From: an uncultured Planctomycetaceae bacterium
Lineage (GTDB): Bacteria; Planctomycetota; Planctomycetia; Pirellulales; Pirellulaceae
DNA: 10,073 nt
Reading direction: 5' to 3'
Assembly: GCA_937904535.1 (NCBI GenBank)
Contig: CALELC010000394.1
Location: forward strand, 1-10,073
The position numbers and the translations under genes are program-made. Under the pieces are notes generated by a model. It made no database searches and was not told where the DNA came from. It was given only the letters and a program-made list of their open reading frames with translations. Position 1 is the stretch's first letter. The number at the start of each line of letters is the position of its first letter. This document shows positions 1-7,975 of this stretch, piece after piece.

Positions 1-1824
1 ATTCTCCAGGACGGGCCGGGTCAATGTCCCGTGGTGACCGCGCGTGTCGCTCAGGAAGTCAAAGGCCTGGTGGGCGATCATCGCCGTATTCGTAGCGGCC
101 GAATGTTCGTCCACTATCATGAACTGCTGGAGCGTCTGCGGGGGTATCGAGAACACGTGGTGCCGAGATTTGAGCGTCTGGGAGCGATCAAACATCAGCT
201 GCTCGAAAAATCGCGGGCAGAGCTGCGACTGGATGAGTTCCGTCCGAAGGTGCTCACCAGCTTTGTCCGGAATCGGTTGATCGATGAGGTTTACTTGCCG
301 ATGATCGGCGACAACCTCGCCAAACAACTCGGGGCGGCAGGTGAGAATAAACGCACCGATCGGTCCGGCATGCTGCTGTTAATCAGTCCGCCGGGCTACG
401 GCAAGACGACGCTGATGGAATACGTCGCCAATCGGTTGGGCGTGGTGTTTATGAAGATCAATGGCCCAACGATCGGACACGCCGTCACGTCACTTGATCC
501 CGCTGAAGCCCCCAACGCTGCAGCGCGTGAGGAAGTTGCACGGATCAATTTGGCGTTGGAGATGGGTGATAATGTCATGCTGTACTTAGACGACATTCAA
601 CACACCCATCCCGAGCTACTGCAAAAGTTTATCTCGCTCTGTGATGGAACCCGCCGGATTGAAGGCGTGCGAAACGGACGCACCAAAACTTACGATCTCC
701 GCGGGCGGCGGTTTGCCGTTGTCATGGCAGGAAATCCTTATACCGAAAGTGGCGAACGATTTCAGATCCCTGACATGCTCGCCAACCGCGCCGACGTCTA
801 CAACCTCGGCGAAATCATTGGCGATGCGGCCGATGCTTTTGAGATGAGCTATTTGGAGAATTGCCTAACCAGCAACGAGCACCTGGCAGCGATCGCCGCA
901 GGCAATCCCGAGGATGCTCGGCAGTTGATCCGCGCGGCCGGGCGAGATTCGCTTGAAGGTGCCGAGCTGAAGGGGAATTACTCGGCTGACCAAGTGCGGT
1001 CAATGTTCGAGGTGCTGCGGAAATTGATCCGTGTTCGCGATGTCGTGCTCAAAGTCAATCGCGCTTATATCCGCTCAGCTGCCCAGGCCGATGTTTACCG
1101 CACCGAGCCACCGTTCAAGCTGCAGGGCAGCTACCGCAACATGAACCGGATGGCCCAGAAGGTAGCGCCGGTGATGAATGATGCTGAGTTGGCTGCGTTG
1201 ATTTATGCCAGCTACGAACAAGACGCGCAGACACTCACCACCGATAACGAAGCGAATCTCCTCAAGCTAAAAGAGCTCCTCGGAACCCTCTCGGCGCAGG
1301 AGCAGGAACGCTGGGAAGCCATCAAATACGCATTCGTCGAGAATGTGCGGATGTCAGGGATCAGTACTGAAGATCAAGCCGGACAAGTGCTCCGCCAACT
1401 CGCCTCGATGCGAGATGGCTTGGAGTCGATCCGCCAAGTGATCGCGCGAGCGATCGCCCATCACAGCGATGGTTCCGAGCAGCGAATGGATGAGCGGTTC
1501 GATTCACTTCGCAGTGGATTGATCACCGCCACCGATCAGCTGTCTGGCGTACTGCAATCGACCGCTGGGCAACTGCAAAAAATCAGTGAATTCCAAGCTT
1601 CGAATCCACCGGAACAGAACGTCACGGTGCAGCACAAAGTACCGCGAGTGATGCTCGATTTGGTCCGCGGCCAGTTCCACCTGATGCAAGAGTGGCTGCG
1701 TCCGATCCTCGAGGGGTCTGCGATGCAAAAACGGGAACTCGAAGGTCTACGCACACGCATCGACAGCTTGCTCGACACCTACGTGCGGCTGCAATCTGAA
1801 CTTGAATCAGCAACGGACAAGTAA
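1..1824 (+). CDS. AAA+ ATPase with C-terminal coiled coil, 'DNA repair ATPase'-like (5' partial)
   Basis: The reading frame is open from base 1, so the true start lies upstream; the GTG at 31 is probably internal. Counting from that GTG, residues 119-127 form a Walker A loop (SPPGYGKTT), 184-190 a Walker B (LYLDDIQ, followed by HTHPEL), 232-238 a sensor-1-like MAGNPYT, and N252-R253 is a candidate arginine finger. The region before the ATPase is basic and helical. Roughly residues 390-597 look coiled-coil-like, with many Leu, Glu and Gln. The Walker B/sensor spacing resembles MoxR/midasin-type AAA+ modules. Similar large planctomycete proteins are usually annotated 'DNA repair ATPase', often with a DUF3686-type region before the AAA module; that link is from memory. 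The true role is unknown: an ATP-driven remodelling machine is the safe description. It converges with the next gene and ends at TAA. Confidence 0.8.
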   Translation: MLQDGPGQCPVVTARVAQEVKGLVGDHRRIRSGRMFVHYHELLERLRGYREHVVPRFERLGAIKHQLLEKSRAELRLDEFRPKVLTSFVRNRLIDEVYLPMIGDNLAKQLGAAGENKRTDRSGMLLLISPPGYGKTTLMEYVANRLGVVFMKINGPTIGHAVTSLDPAEAPNAAAREEVARINLALEMGDNVMLYLDDIQHTHPELLQKFISLCDGTRRIEGVRNGRTKTYDLRGRRFAVVMAGNPYTESGERFQIPDMLANRADVYNLGEIIGDAADAFEMSYLENCLTSNEHLAAIAAGNPEDARQLIRAAGRDSLEGAELKGNYSADQVRSMFEVLRKLIRVRDVVLKVNRAYIRSAAQADVYRTEPPFKLQGSYRNMNRMAQKVAPVMNDAELAALIYASYEQDAQTLTTDNEANLLKLKELLGTLSAQEQERWEAIKYAFVENVRMSGISTEDQAGQVLRQLASMRDGLESIRQVIARAIAHHSDGSEQRMDERFDSLRSGLITATDQLSGVLQSTAGQLQKISEFQASNPPEQNVTVQHKVPRVMLDLVRGQFHLMQEWLRPILEGSAMQKRELEGLRTRIDSLLDTYVRLQSELESATDK

Positions 1825-1866
1825 CAGCTCTCTTCTGCCGCCGAGCGCTAGTCGGGATAGGTGCAC

Positions 1867-1902
1867 AAAAAACCTCAGCGAATACTTGCTTCGCTGAGGT
1901 TT
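1867..1902 (-). terminator. Intrinsic terminator for the minus-strand heme protein gene
   Basis: A perfect 13-bp inverted repeat (1870-1882 and 1890-1902, core CCTCAGCGAA/TTCGCTGAGG) encloses a 7-nt loop. Read on the minus strand the stem runs straight into six T residues (complement of 1867-1872), the classic intrinsic layout, about 50 bp after the TAG stop at 1950-1952. On the plus strand only three T follow the stem, so it may also stop transcripts of the ATPase gene, less efficiently. It lies in the 125-bp gap between two converging genes. Confidence 0.85.
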
Positions 1903-1949
1903 CCGTGGTTGATAGGAGCGGACTTTAGGTCCGTTTTGCAGCGACGAGT

Positions 1950-4900
1950 CTAAATCCCGCCGAGGATCGTGAACTGAGTCCCTGCTCCGGCGGGTTTGGT
2001 CAACTCGACCGTCAGTGATTTCACTTGCTCCGGTGATTCCACCACGACATAGAACGCGTGTTTACCCGATGCGAAGTCGACTGTCTGTTGACCGTTGCTG
2101 TTGATCGATTTGCCATCGACAACCACTTGCACATCACCCTGGCTAGTCGCTTTGAAGCCGACCGGCCCGGCGACGACAACCTCGAACTGGCCGCGGAGCA
2201 CGATCATCTGGGAGGCGGCGGTTGGCAAGGCGTCGGCTGGCAATGTGCCATCGACCAAGGCATAGACGCTTTGCCACGCTTCGGTCGGTAGCCGATCGAG
2301 TTCACTCTCGAGCTTCCCTTCAGGCAACGCGGCGAGTTTGGCGACCAGTTTCTCATCAGCCAAGGCATCAAACCGATTCACCGTCGGCCGGTTGTTGACG
2401 ACGAAGTCGCCGGGCTTTCCGAGCGCCGCGAGAAAGGCGACCAGGTCGACGAGTTCATCATCGGTTAAAAGGTGGTGCAGGCCTTCAGGCATCAGCGATT
2501 TGCCCTCGACTTCCTCCTCGATATCGGCCTCCGCAATCACGATCTCGCGGCCGTTTTCATCGCGCAGGATCAGCCGCTGGTCGTCACGGTCAACCTTCAC
2601 GCCGCGATAAACGATGCCGTCACTCGTTAGCACCTGCAGCGTGATGTAGGCCTCCTTAATTCCTTTGCTCGGCTCAAGGATACTCTCCAGCAGGTACTCG
2701 GTCGGGCTGTTCACGCCGACGCCGCTAAGGTCGGGACCGACGTTGCCGCCAGCTCCCGAGACCGCGTGGCACTGCACGCAGGTGAGTTCCTTGCGACGGT
2801 AAATCAGTTGACCGCGGTGCGGATCACCTTGGCGATCGATCCGTTGCACCAGCGCTTTGCGTTGCTCTTCGCTCAGCGGTTGGGAGGGACCTCCGATGCC
2901 GGCGGTCTCGCTGAGCAGTTCGACGAGCGGCCCCGTGCTGATCTCCGCTGCAAACAATGCTCGCAGGATCAGCTTCGCTCCGTCGGCGTCGGGACGATGT
3001 TGCTTCACCGTCGTCAATAATTGTTCGGAACCTCCGGGCTGACTGAGCACCGCCTGAGCGGCACGAGCTAGGAGGTCACCGTGCTGCGAAGCCTCACCGG
3101 ATTGAATTGCCAATCCGAGAGCTGCGGAGGCTTGCTGCACCGAAGTCGGAGCCACGGCCCTGGCGAATCGCAGCCGGAGTTCACTTGGCAGATCATCCCG
3201 AACAAACTGACCGCGCGTATCATGTCCGGATGGAGACTGAAAGGAAACAATCGCAGCTAGCGCGGCGTCGACCGCCTCGCCAGCGGTTGCCGGGTCACGC
3301 GCTGCATCGCGCAGAGCGGCATTCAATTCCTCCACATTCCACGCCGCCGCGATCTGCGCCAGTTTGACCAACAGATCGGTCGCACCTGACTGCCGAGCCG
3401 CAGCAATTTGTGCGATTGCCAAATCAATGTTCACGGCGGGTTGCAAGCGTTTGGCCTGAGTCGCGACGAGTAGATCATTGAGAGCTGCCGCACGATTCTC
3501 AGCGGAATAGCGGCCACCCAGCACCGCATCGGCCAAACGACCACACTGAGCGACATCAGCGTTGCGAACGGCTGCGCGGACCATCGGCACGATTTGAGCA
3601 TCTGGCACCTGTCCCTCCGCGATCCGCTTGATCAGCAGGTCGTCTCCACCTGACTGCGAACCGCCACGGCGATCCAAGGTGGTATTGGTTTCGCTGATGA
3701 CATAGTTGAGATAGTCATCCAGCGGCTGCGTGAGGGCAGCAGCAACCACTATTCGTCCTTGATCAGCATCGGCATAGAAACTGGCCGCCCGGACGGCTTC
3801 AAGCCGCACCCGTGGCGATTCATCCATCGCCAAATTCACCAACATCTCCGTACTGCCGGGCACCCGCTCGCGCCAGTAGCTGAGCACGCGGGTCGCCGCG
3901 GCACGAGCGCGATGATCACGGCTTTGCAAGACAGTCGTCAGCAGCTCAGGACGCACTACGTCGTGCTGCTGCATCACCCACAGCGCTTCCAGGCGGTTGT
4001 GTTCGGTTTGTTCATCTTCGCCGCTCTGCTCGCTGAGCCACTGATCGATGGCTGCGATCACCTCCTCCGTTTTGTGGCGACGAAGTTCCATCCGAGCCAG
4101 ATGACGCACCGTGTTGTCATACCGCGCCAATAAGCGAACAACATCGGCGACCGGAGCACCCTCAATCGGCGGCACCTCCAACAGCGGCTTGTCTTTATAA
4201 CGCACGCGCCAAATGCGACCGTGGTGTTTGTCACGTTTGGGATCACGCAAGTTGTGTTGCATGTGACCGATCAGCGGATTGAACCAGTCGACGATGTAGA
4301 GAGCTCCGTCGGGACCGAACTTCAGGTCGATAGGACGGAAATTGGTATCGCGACTGGAAAGCAGCGGTTGCACGGGCGAACCTTTGAACCCGCTGCCTTC
4401 GTCGGTCATCTGATAGTTCAGCGTGCCGAGGAACCCGATCGTATTGTTGAGCAAATAGTTCCCCTGCATCGACTCCGGAAATTGGCTGCTGGCGACAATC
4501 ACGCAGCCCGCCGTCGGTCGCCACTGCTTAACCAGGAATTGCTTCATCTGGCGATGCTTATGAGGATAAATTACATCGCCGCTGAAAGCTGCGGCAAAGT
4601 AATTCGCCCCCGGAGAAGCATCGGCGACAAAGTTTTGCCCCCAGTAATCGAAACAGTGTCCCCACGGGTTAGCAAAGTTATAGGAGACGAAAACATTAAA
4701 CTTTTCCGTCAGCGGCTCATAGCGAAACACCGCCGCATCGCGAACTCGCTGGGGTCCGTAGGGAGTCTCGACCTGAGTGAAATGGAACGTGCCCTCCTGG
4801 AAGTACAACGCGCCGTCAGGACCAAAAACAAAAGCGCTCAGCGAGTGATGTGAGTCGGCAGTGTCGAAGCCATGCAGAATTCGCTGCCGCACATCGGCAA

Positions 4901-6293
4901 TGCCGTCTCCGTTCGTATCCTTCAGAAACATCAGGTCGGGCTGTTGCGAAACATAGGCGCCCCCGTCACCGAGCGCGATTCCGATCGGTAAGTGCAGCTT
5001 GTCAGCAAAGACGGTCTGCTTATCGGCTCTGCCGTCACCGTTCGTGTCTTCGTAGATCAGAATCTTGTCATCCGGAGGCGTGCCCGGCAGATATTGCGGA
5101 TAACTCGGATTGGTTGTCACCCACAGACGCCCCCGCGCATCGATCTCCAGTGCGACGGGATTGACCATCTCTGGAAAGTCTTCTTCGGAAACGACCAAGT
5201 CGATCTCGAATCCCTCGGCTAAATCAAACAGCTCCTTGCTTTCAGCGGGTGACAGGTATTTGATCTCAGCGGTGACATTCGATTCAATCGGCGAGAGCTC
5301 ACCGGTTTGTGAATCGTCGATTTCCGCGGGGACCGGCTTACCTTGCGCGATCTCCCAAATCCGCAGCTCACGGACAGCGATCATCTTACGCAGCTTCGCA
5401 AACTCCTCGGGGAAGTTCACCACACCATAAGGATTCTTGCGGCCACCGTAGATGTAATATCCGTTGACGGCGCGGTGGTCGAAAAAGAACTGCTGGTTCT
5501 TCTCGAGTACCGCAGCGCGCAGGGCTTCCCGGTCGATGGCAACGTGACCGGGTTTGGGTCCGAACAGCGACACATCAAGCACGGCGGCCAGTACTTCATT
5601 GCCGCGTTCGTTCAAGTGAATGCCGTTGATTGTCAGCGGCTCCGTGGCCGCGTCCATCGCAACCTGCATCGGTGTCAGCAAATCGACAAACCGGACCGAC
5701 GCCTCATCACACAGATCGCGCATCGCGTCGCTGTAAAGCCGCAAGTTGGCGTTGGTTGCTTGACCATCGGGTAACGTTCGCCGGCCGAGATTCTCATGCG
5801 GAATCGGTGAGCAAATCACTAATTGTGCTCCTTCACCGAGTTCCGCCCGGGTGTCAGCCAAGAACTTTGCAAATCGCTTGCGAAACGCTTCGAGCCCCTC
5901 CGGACCAGCGAACGACTCGTTGAAGCCGAACATGGCGAGAACCACTTGCGGTGCATGGTCGCTCAGATTGTGGCCATGGTCTTGAAAGTTAGCGCTCCTC
6001 GGCCGCAGATCGATCTCGTCGGCTGACCATCCAAGGTTGCGCACGCTCAAGCGTTTGGTGGGGAAACGCAGATGCAGGTTGGTTTCAAAATAGCCGTCGT
6101 GCTGCATCCGCTCGGCGAGCGTGTTGCCGATGATGACGAGCTTAGCTCCCTCGCTCAGTTCCAGTACAGCGGATGAACCCGCTGGAGTCGAGCTCGGCTG
6201 AGCGGCAGAGGATTGGGTCAGGGAAGGCAGGAAAGCCAGCAGCAGGGCCGACAGAGCAACCCGGCCGCGGCCCAGAATGTGTTCGATGCTCAT
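1950..6293 (-). CDS. Exported PVC-type heme-binding protein: SGNH-like domain + membrane-bound dehydrogenase domain + HEAT repeats + CxxCH cytochrome domain
   Basis: This is a very large exported protein, probably acting in the periplasm. The frame opens at an ATG at 6350 (1466 aa). I prefer the ATG at 6293 (1447 aa), because it gives a normal signal peptide (basic start, VALSALLLAFLPSL core); neither start has a clear Shine-Dalgarno. Numbering from 6350: SGNH-like domain about 63-265 (GNTL 75-78, GFNE 142-145, NGIH 242-245); PVC dehydrogenase/beta-propeller domain about 375-725, with two calcium-loop-like DTNGDG motifs (435-440, 478-483); HEAT-like helices about 735-1000; a cytochrome-c domain about 1165-1312 with CVQCH (1191-1195; bases 2766-2780) and a probable distal Met ligand in SLMPEG (M1287); and a beta-rich C-terminal domain of unknown role to 1466. 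The substrate is unknown; sugar or alcohol oxidation is inferred from the family. The gene stands alone, and no sulfatase, DUF1501 or DUF1553 neighbour is present. Confidence 0.9.
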   Translation of the reverse strand: MSIEHILGRGRVALSALLLAFLPSLTQSSAAQPSSTPAGSSAVLELSEGAKLVIIGNTLAERMQHDGYFETNLHLRFPTKRLSVRNLGWSADEIDLRPRSANFQDHGHNLSDHAPQVVLAMFGFNESFAGPEGLEAFRKRFAKFLADTRAELGEGAQLVICSPIPHENLGRRTLPDGQATNANLRLYSDAMRDLCDEASVRFVDLLTPMQVAMDAATEPLTINGIHLNERGNEVLAAVLDVSLFGPKPGHVAIDREALRAAVLEKNQQFFFDHRAVNGYYIYGGRKNPYGVVNFPEEFAKLRKMIAVRELRIWEIAQGKPVPAEIDDSQTGELSPIESNVTAEIKYLSPAESKELFDLAEGFEIDLVVSEEDFPEMVNPVALEIDARGRLWVTTNPSYPQYLPGTPPDDKILIYEDTNGDGRADKQTVFADKLHLPIGIALGDGGAYVSQQPDLMFLKDTNGDGIADVRQRILHGFDTADSHHSLSAFVFGPDGALYFQEGTFHFTQVETPYGPQRVRDAAVFRYEPLTEKFNVFVSYNFANPWGHCFDYWGQNFVADASPGANYFAAAFSGDVIYPHKHRQMKQFLVKQWRPTAGCVIVASSQFPESMQGNYLLNNTIGFLGTLNYQMTDEGSGFKGSPVQPLLSSRDTNFRPIDLKFGPDGALYIVDWFNPLIGHMQHNLRDPKRDKHHGRIWRVRYKDKPLLEVPPIEGAPVADVVRLLARYDNTVRHLARMELRRHKTEEVIAAIDQWLSEQSGEDEQTEHNRLEALWVMQQHDVVRPELLTTVLQSRDHRARAAATRVLSYWRERVPGSTEMLVNLAMDESPRVRLEAVRAASFYADADQGRIVVAAALTQPLDDYLNYVISETNTTLDRRGGSQSGGDDLLIKRIAEGQVPDAQIVPMVRAAVRNADVAQCGRLADAVLGGRYSAENRAAALNDLLVATQAKRLQPAVNIDLAIAQIAAARQSGATDLLVKLAQIAAAWNVEELNAALRDAARDPATAGEAVDAALAAIVSFQSPSGHDTRGQFVRDDLPSELRLRFARAVAPTSVQQASAALGLAIQSGEASQHGDLLARAAQAVLSQPGGSEQLLTTVKQHRPDADGAKLILRALFAAEISTGPLVELLSETAGIGGPSQPLSEEQRKALVQRIDRQGDPHRGQLIYRRKELTCVQCHAVSGAGGNVGPDLSGVGVNSPTEYLLESILEPSKGIKEAYITLQVLTSDGIVYRGVKVDRDDQRLILRDENGREIVIAEADIEEEVEGKSLMPEGLHHLLTDDELVDLVAFLAALGKPGDFVVNNRPTVNRFDALADEKLVAKLAALPEGKLESELDRLPTEAWQSVYALVDGTLPADALPTAASQMIVLRGQFEVVVAGPVGFKATSQGDVQVVVDGKSINSNGQQTVDFASGKHAFYVVVESPEQVKSLTVELTKPAGAGTQFTILGGI

Positions 6294-6531
6294 GATGAAA
6301 AAGTGGGCGGGAAATGGCAGAGGCAGAGGACGTTTGACCGCCGTGATCATGCGAAAGAGATAGGTGGGGAACGCTGCGTCTGTGTGTGCAGCGTACCGAG
6401 CGGAAGTCGAATCTTACCGCAACGATGGCAATCGCAACAGCGCTAGGGGCTCGCTAGGGAGCCGATCGCTACCGTGGATCGTCGAACCTCGCTTGAAGTT
6501 GCGACCGGCATCCGTGTGTTCGCTTACTCCG

Positions 6532-6672
6532 CGACCGAGGGAGCGAACTGCGGAAAGGTGGTCGATCGCTCCGCGATCGAACTTCAGGAACCCGACCGAG
6601 AGAACAAACTGCCGAAAGGTGGTCAATCGCTCCGCGATCAAACGAACCAAATCCGACCGGCGGAGCGGTCGG
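6532..6672. repeat. Tandem repeat with 61-bp period, two full copies plus a decayed third
   Basis: The 51-bp unit at 6532-6582 recurs at 6593-6643 with 6 mismatches (about 88% identity), and 5 of those 6 are G in the first copy against A in the second. A third start, matching 12 of the first 14 bases, begins at 6654, exactly 61 bp on, and then diverges. Each full copy contains the core GGTGGTC, A-or-G choice, then ATCGCTCCGCGATC. In copy one this makes a perfect 8-bp stem with a 3-nt loop (6562-6580); in copy two the stem shrinks to 5 bp. The position between two genes and the palindromic core suggest a dispersed intergenic repeat, but one window cannot show dispersal. Confidence 0.75.
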
Positions 6673-6694
6673 CGACACTGCGGTCGGCGACACG
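6665..6694. repeat. Tandem 15-bp duplication
   Basis: GCGGTCGGCGACAC is present at 6665-6678 and again at 6680-6693, giving two adjacent 15-bp units that differ only at the last base. It sits at the decayed end of the 61-bp array, just after the stop of the aldo/keto reductase gene, and looks like a slippage duplication inside the repeat region. Confidence 0.7.
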
Positions 6695-6718
6695 GCGGCA
6701 AGCGAGTCCGCGGGGAGC

Positions 6719-7756
6719 TTACAGCCGGCGGAGCCCGTCCTCGGTCATCGGATTGGGGATTTCGACATCGAGCTGATCGATCCGCGCGAGCGTCTCGGCG
6801 TCGAGGATCAGATCGGCTGCGGCGAGCGCTTCCTCGAGCTGCGCGAGCGAAGTTGCTCCGAAAATCGTCGACGCCACGAAATCATGCTGACGGCTCCAGG
6901 CCAGCGCCAGCGCGGTCACGGTGACACCGATGTCGGCAGCGATCTGCATCAGGCGAGCTGTGGTCCCCAGCGATCGCGGGTTCACAAACCGCTCGGCCAT
7001 CCGCCGCTGCCGTTCTGCGCCGCCGGTCAAGTACTCCGAGAAACGTGCACCCTGGGGCGGGCCATTTTGGTACTTGCCGGTCAAAACGCCGCCACCCAAG
7101 GGGCTGTAAGGCAACAGGCTCAGCTTCTCTCGGCGGAGCACCTGGGCCAGTTCGCTTTCGCACCGCCGATTGATCAGGCTGAAGTTGTTCTGCACGGTTT
7201 CAAAGCGATCGAGCCCCGTCACATCTGCTGTCCAAAGGCTCTTCATCACGCCCCAACAGGTTTCGTTGCTGCAGCCGATCACCCGGACTTTGCCGCTGCT
7301 GCGCAATTCCGTCAGCGCCCCGAGCACCTCTTCGTAAGGCAGCCCATGGTCCGGCCAGTGGATCTGATAGAGATCGATGTAATCGGTCTGCAGGCGCCGC
7401 AGTGATTGCTCACAGGAAGCGATGATCTGGTGCCGATCGATGAACCCGCGCCCGCCGCGGACCGGGGCAGCGAACCAACCATGCCGCGGGCCGGTGACCT
7501 TCGTCGCGATGCAGACCGAATCGCGGGGACGATTTTTAAGCCAGCGGCCAACGATCTGCTCGGTCGCCCCCACCAGATCAGCACGAGGCGGAACCGGATA
7601 AACTTCCGCCGTATCCAAAAAATCGATGCCTGCCTCGCAGGCCCGATCCATCATCCGATGCGAAGTCGACTCATCGCACTGCAACCCGAAGGTCATCGTG
7701 CCCATGCACAAATCGGAAACCGACAATCCGCTAGAGCCTAAACGTCGATACTGCAT
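6719..7756 (-). CDS. Aldo/keto reductase, Tas-like, NADP(H)-dependent
   Basis: This is a 345-aa cytosolic oxidoreductase of the aldo/keto reductase superfamily, which reduces carbonyls to alcohols with NAD(P)H on a TIM barrel. The catalytic tetrad is visible: D48, Y53, K86 and H133, in DTAEVYPVPPRAD, ATKVTGP and QIHWPDHG. FSLINR (192-197), PYSPLGGGVLTGKY (216-229) and a C-terminal FGATSLAQLEEAL cofactor-binding stretch are typical. The YPVPPR motif and the TEQIVGRWL helix closely resemble E. coli Tas. The physiological substrate cannot be read from the sequence. I chose the ATG at 7756 because it begins with the family-typical MQYRRLGSSGLSVS and has AGGCG 8 nt upstream. The frame runs on to 7906, but that 50-residue extension is Ala/Cys-rich and unlike the family. 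It is divergent from the CxxC protein gene. Confidence 0.92.
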   Translation of the reverse strand: MQYRRLGSSGLSVSDLCMGTMTFGLQCDESTSHRMMDRACEAGIDFLDTAEVYPVPPRADLVGATEQIVGRWLKNRPRDSVCIATKVTGPRHGWFAAPVRGGRGFIDRHQIIASCEQSLRRLQTDYIDLYQIHWPDHGLPYEEVLGALTELRSSGKVRVIGCSNETCWGVMKSLWTADVTGLDRFETVQNNFSLINRRCESELAQVLRREKLSLLPYSPLGGGVLTGKYQNGPPQGARFSEYLTGGAERQRRMAERFVNPRSLGTTARLMQIAADIGVTVTALALAWSRQHDFVASTIFGATSLAQLEEALAAADLILDAETLARIDQLDVEIPNPMTEDGLRRL

Positions 7757-7975
7757 ATGTGATTCGCCTGCCGCAAAGATCGAGTGAAAGGGAGCAACCA
7801 GACAGCAGCATGCCGACTGCGCGGCCACTTGAAAACCTCCCTCGGATGCTGGATAGGACCGCTGCGCCGCAGCGATCGCATCACCGGCAAGGTCGCTTGC
7901 CGCCACCGGCTGAGTAGCGGATAATGCCGCGGTCGGTTTTCGACTCGCTCTAACCCCTGGTATTGGAGACTACGT
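7757..7975. promoter_or_regulatory. Divergent intergenic region with candidate sigma70 promoter at 7897-7925 (plus)
   Basis: This 219-bp region separates the minus-strand reductase from the plus-strand CxxC protein. On the plus strand TTGCCG (7897-7902) and GATAAT (7920-7925) are spaced by exactly 17 bp, matching the sigma70 consensus at 4 of 6 and 5 of 6 positions. Transcription would start near 7932 and give a leader of about 45 nt. A GGAG Shine-Dalgarno at 7965-7968 lies 7 nt before the ATG at 7976. I saw no convincing promoter facing the reductase and no operator palindrome. Confidence 0.45.

Larger units (their letters stand above)
6294..6718. other. Non-coding gap with tandem repeats, likely carrying the promoter of the heme protein gene
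   Basis: This stretch of about 425 bp separates two minus-strand genes. Apart from the 57 bp between the two candidate starts of the heme protein gene, I see no credible gene. Short open frames on both strands encode Arg-rich, low-complexity peptides that simply translate the repeats. The part near the gene (about 6360-6430) should hold the minus-strand promoter, but I could not find a convincing -35/-10 pair. A 7-bp hairpin (6653-6659 with 6666-6672) lies about 50 bp after the stop of the aldo/keto reductase gene and could be a weak terminator; on the minus strand it is followed by a T-rich but interrupted tract. Confidence 0.6.

Noticed and set aside
4221..4853. Plus-strand open frame of 210 codons
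   Set aside because: It lies wholly antisense to the dehydrogenase domain of the heme protein gene, whose family assignment is strong; it is a codon-bias shadow.
6532..6672. Possible CRISPR array
   Set aside because: Only two full units, with 10-bp gaps instead of unique spacers of about 30 bp, degenerate copies and no cas genes nearby.
6414..6701. Minus-strand open frame of 95 codons with internally similar peptide segments
   Set aside because: The peptide similarity only reflects translation of the 61-bp DNA repeat. There is no ribosome site or known family.
6364..6924. Plus-strand open frame of 186 codons across the repeat region
   Set aside because: It is Arg-rich and low in complexity, runs through the tandem repeats and into the antisense strand of the aldo/keto reductase gene, and shows no domain.
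7757..7906. N-terminal extension of the aldo/keto reductase frame
   Set aside because: The 50 extra residues are Ala/Cys-rich and do not resemble the family, while the ATG at 7756 starts with the conserved first beta strand and has AGGCG upstream.
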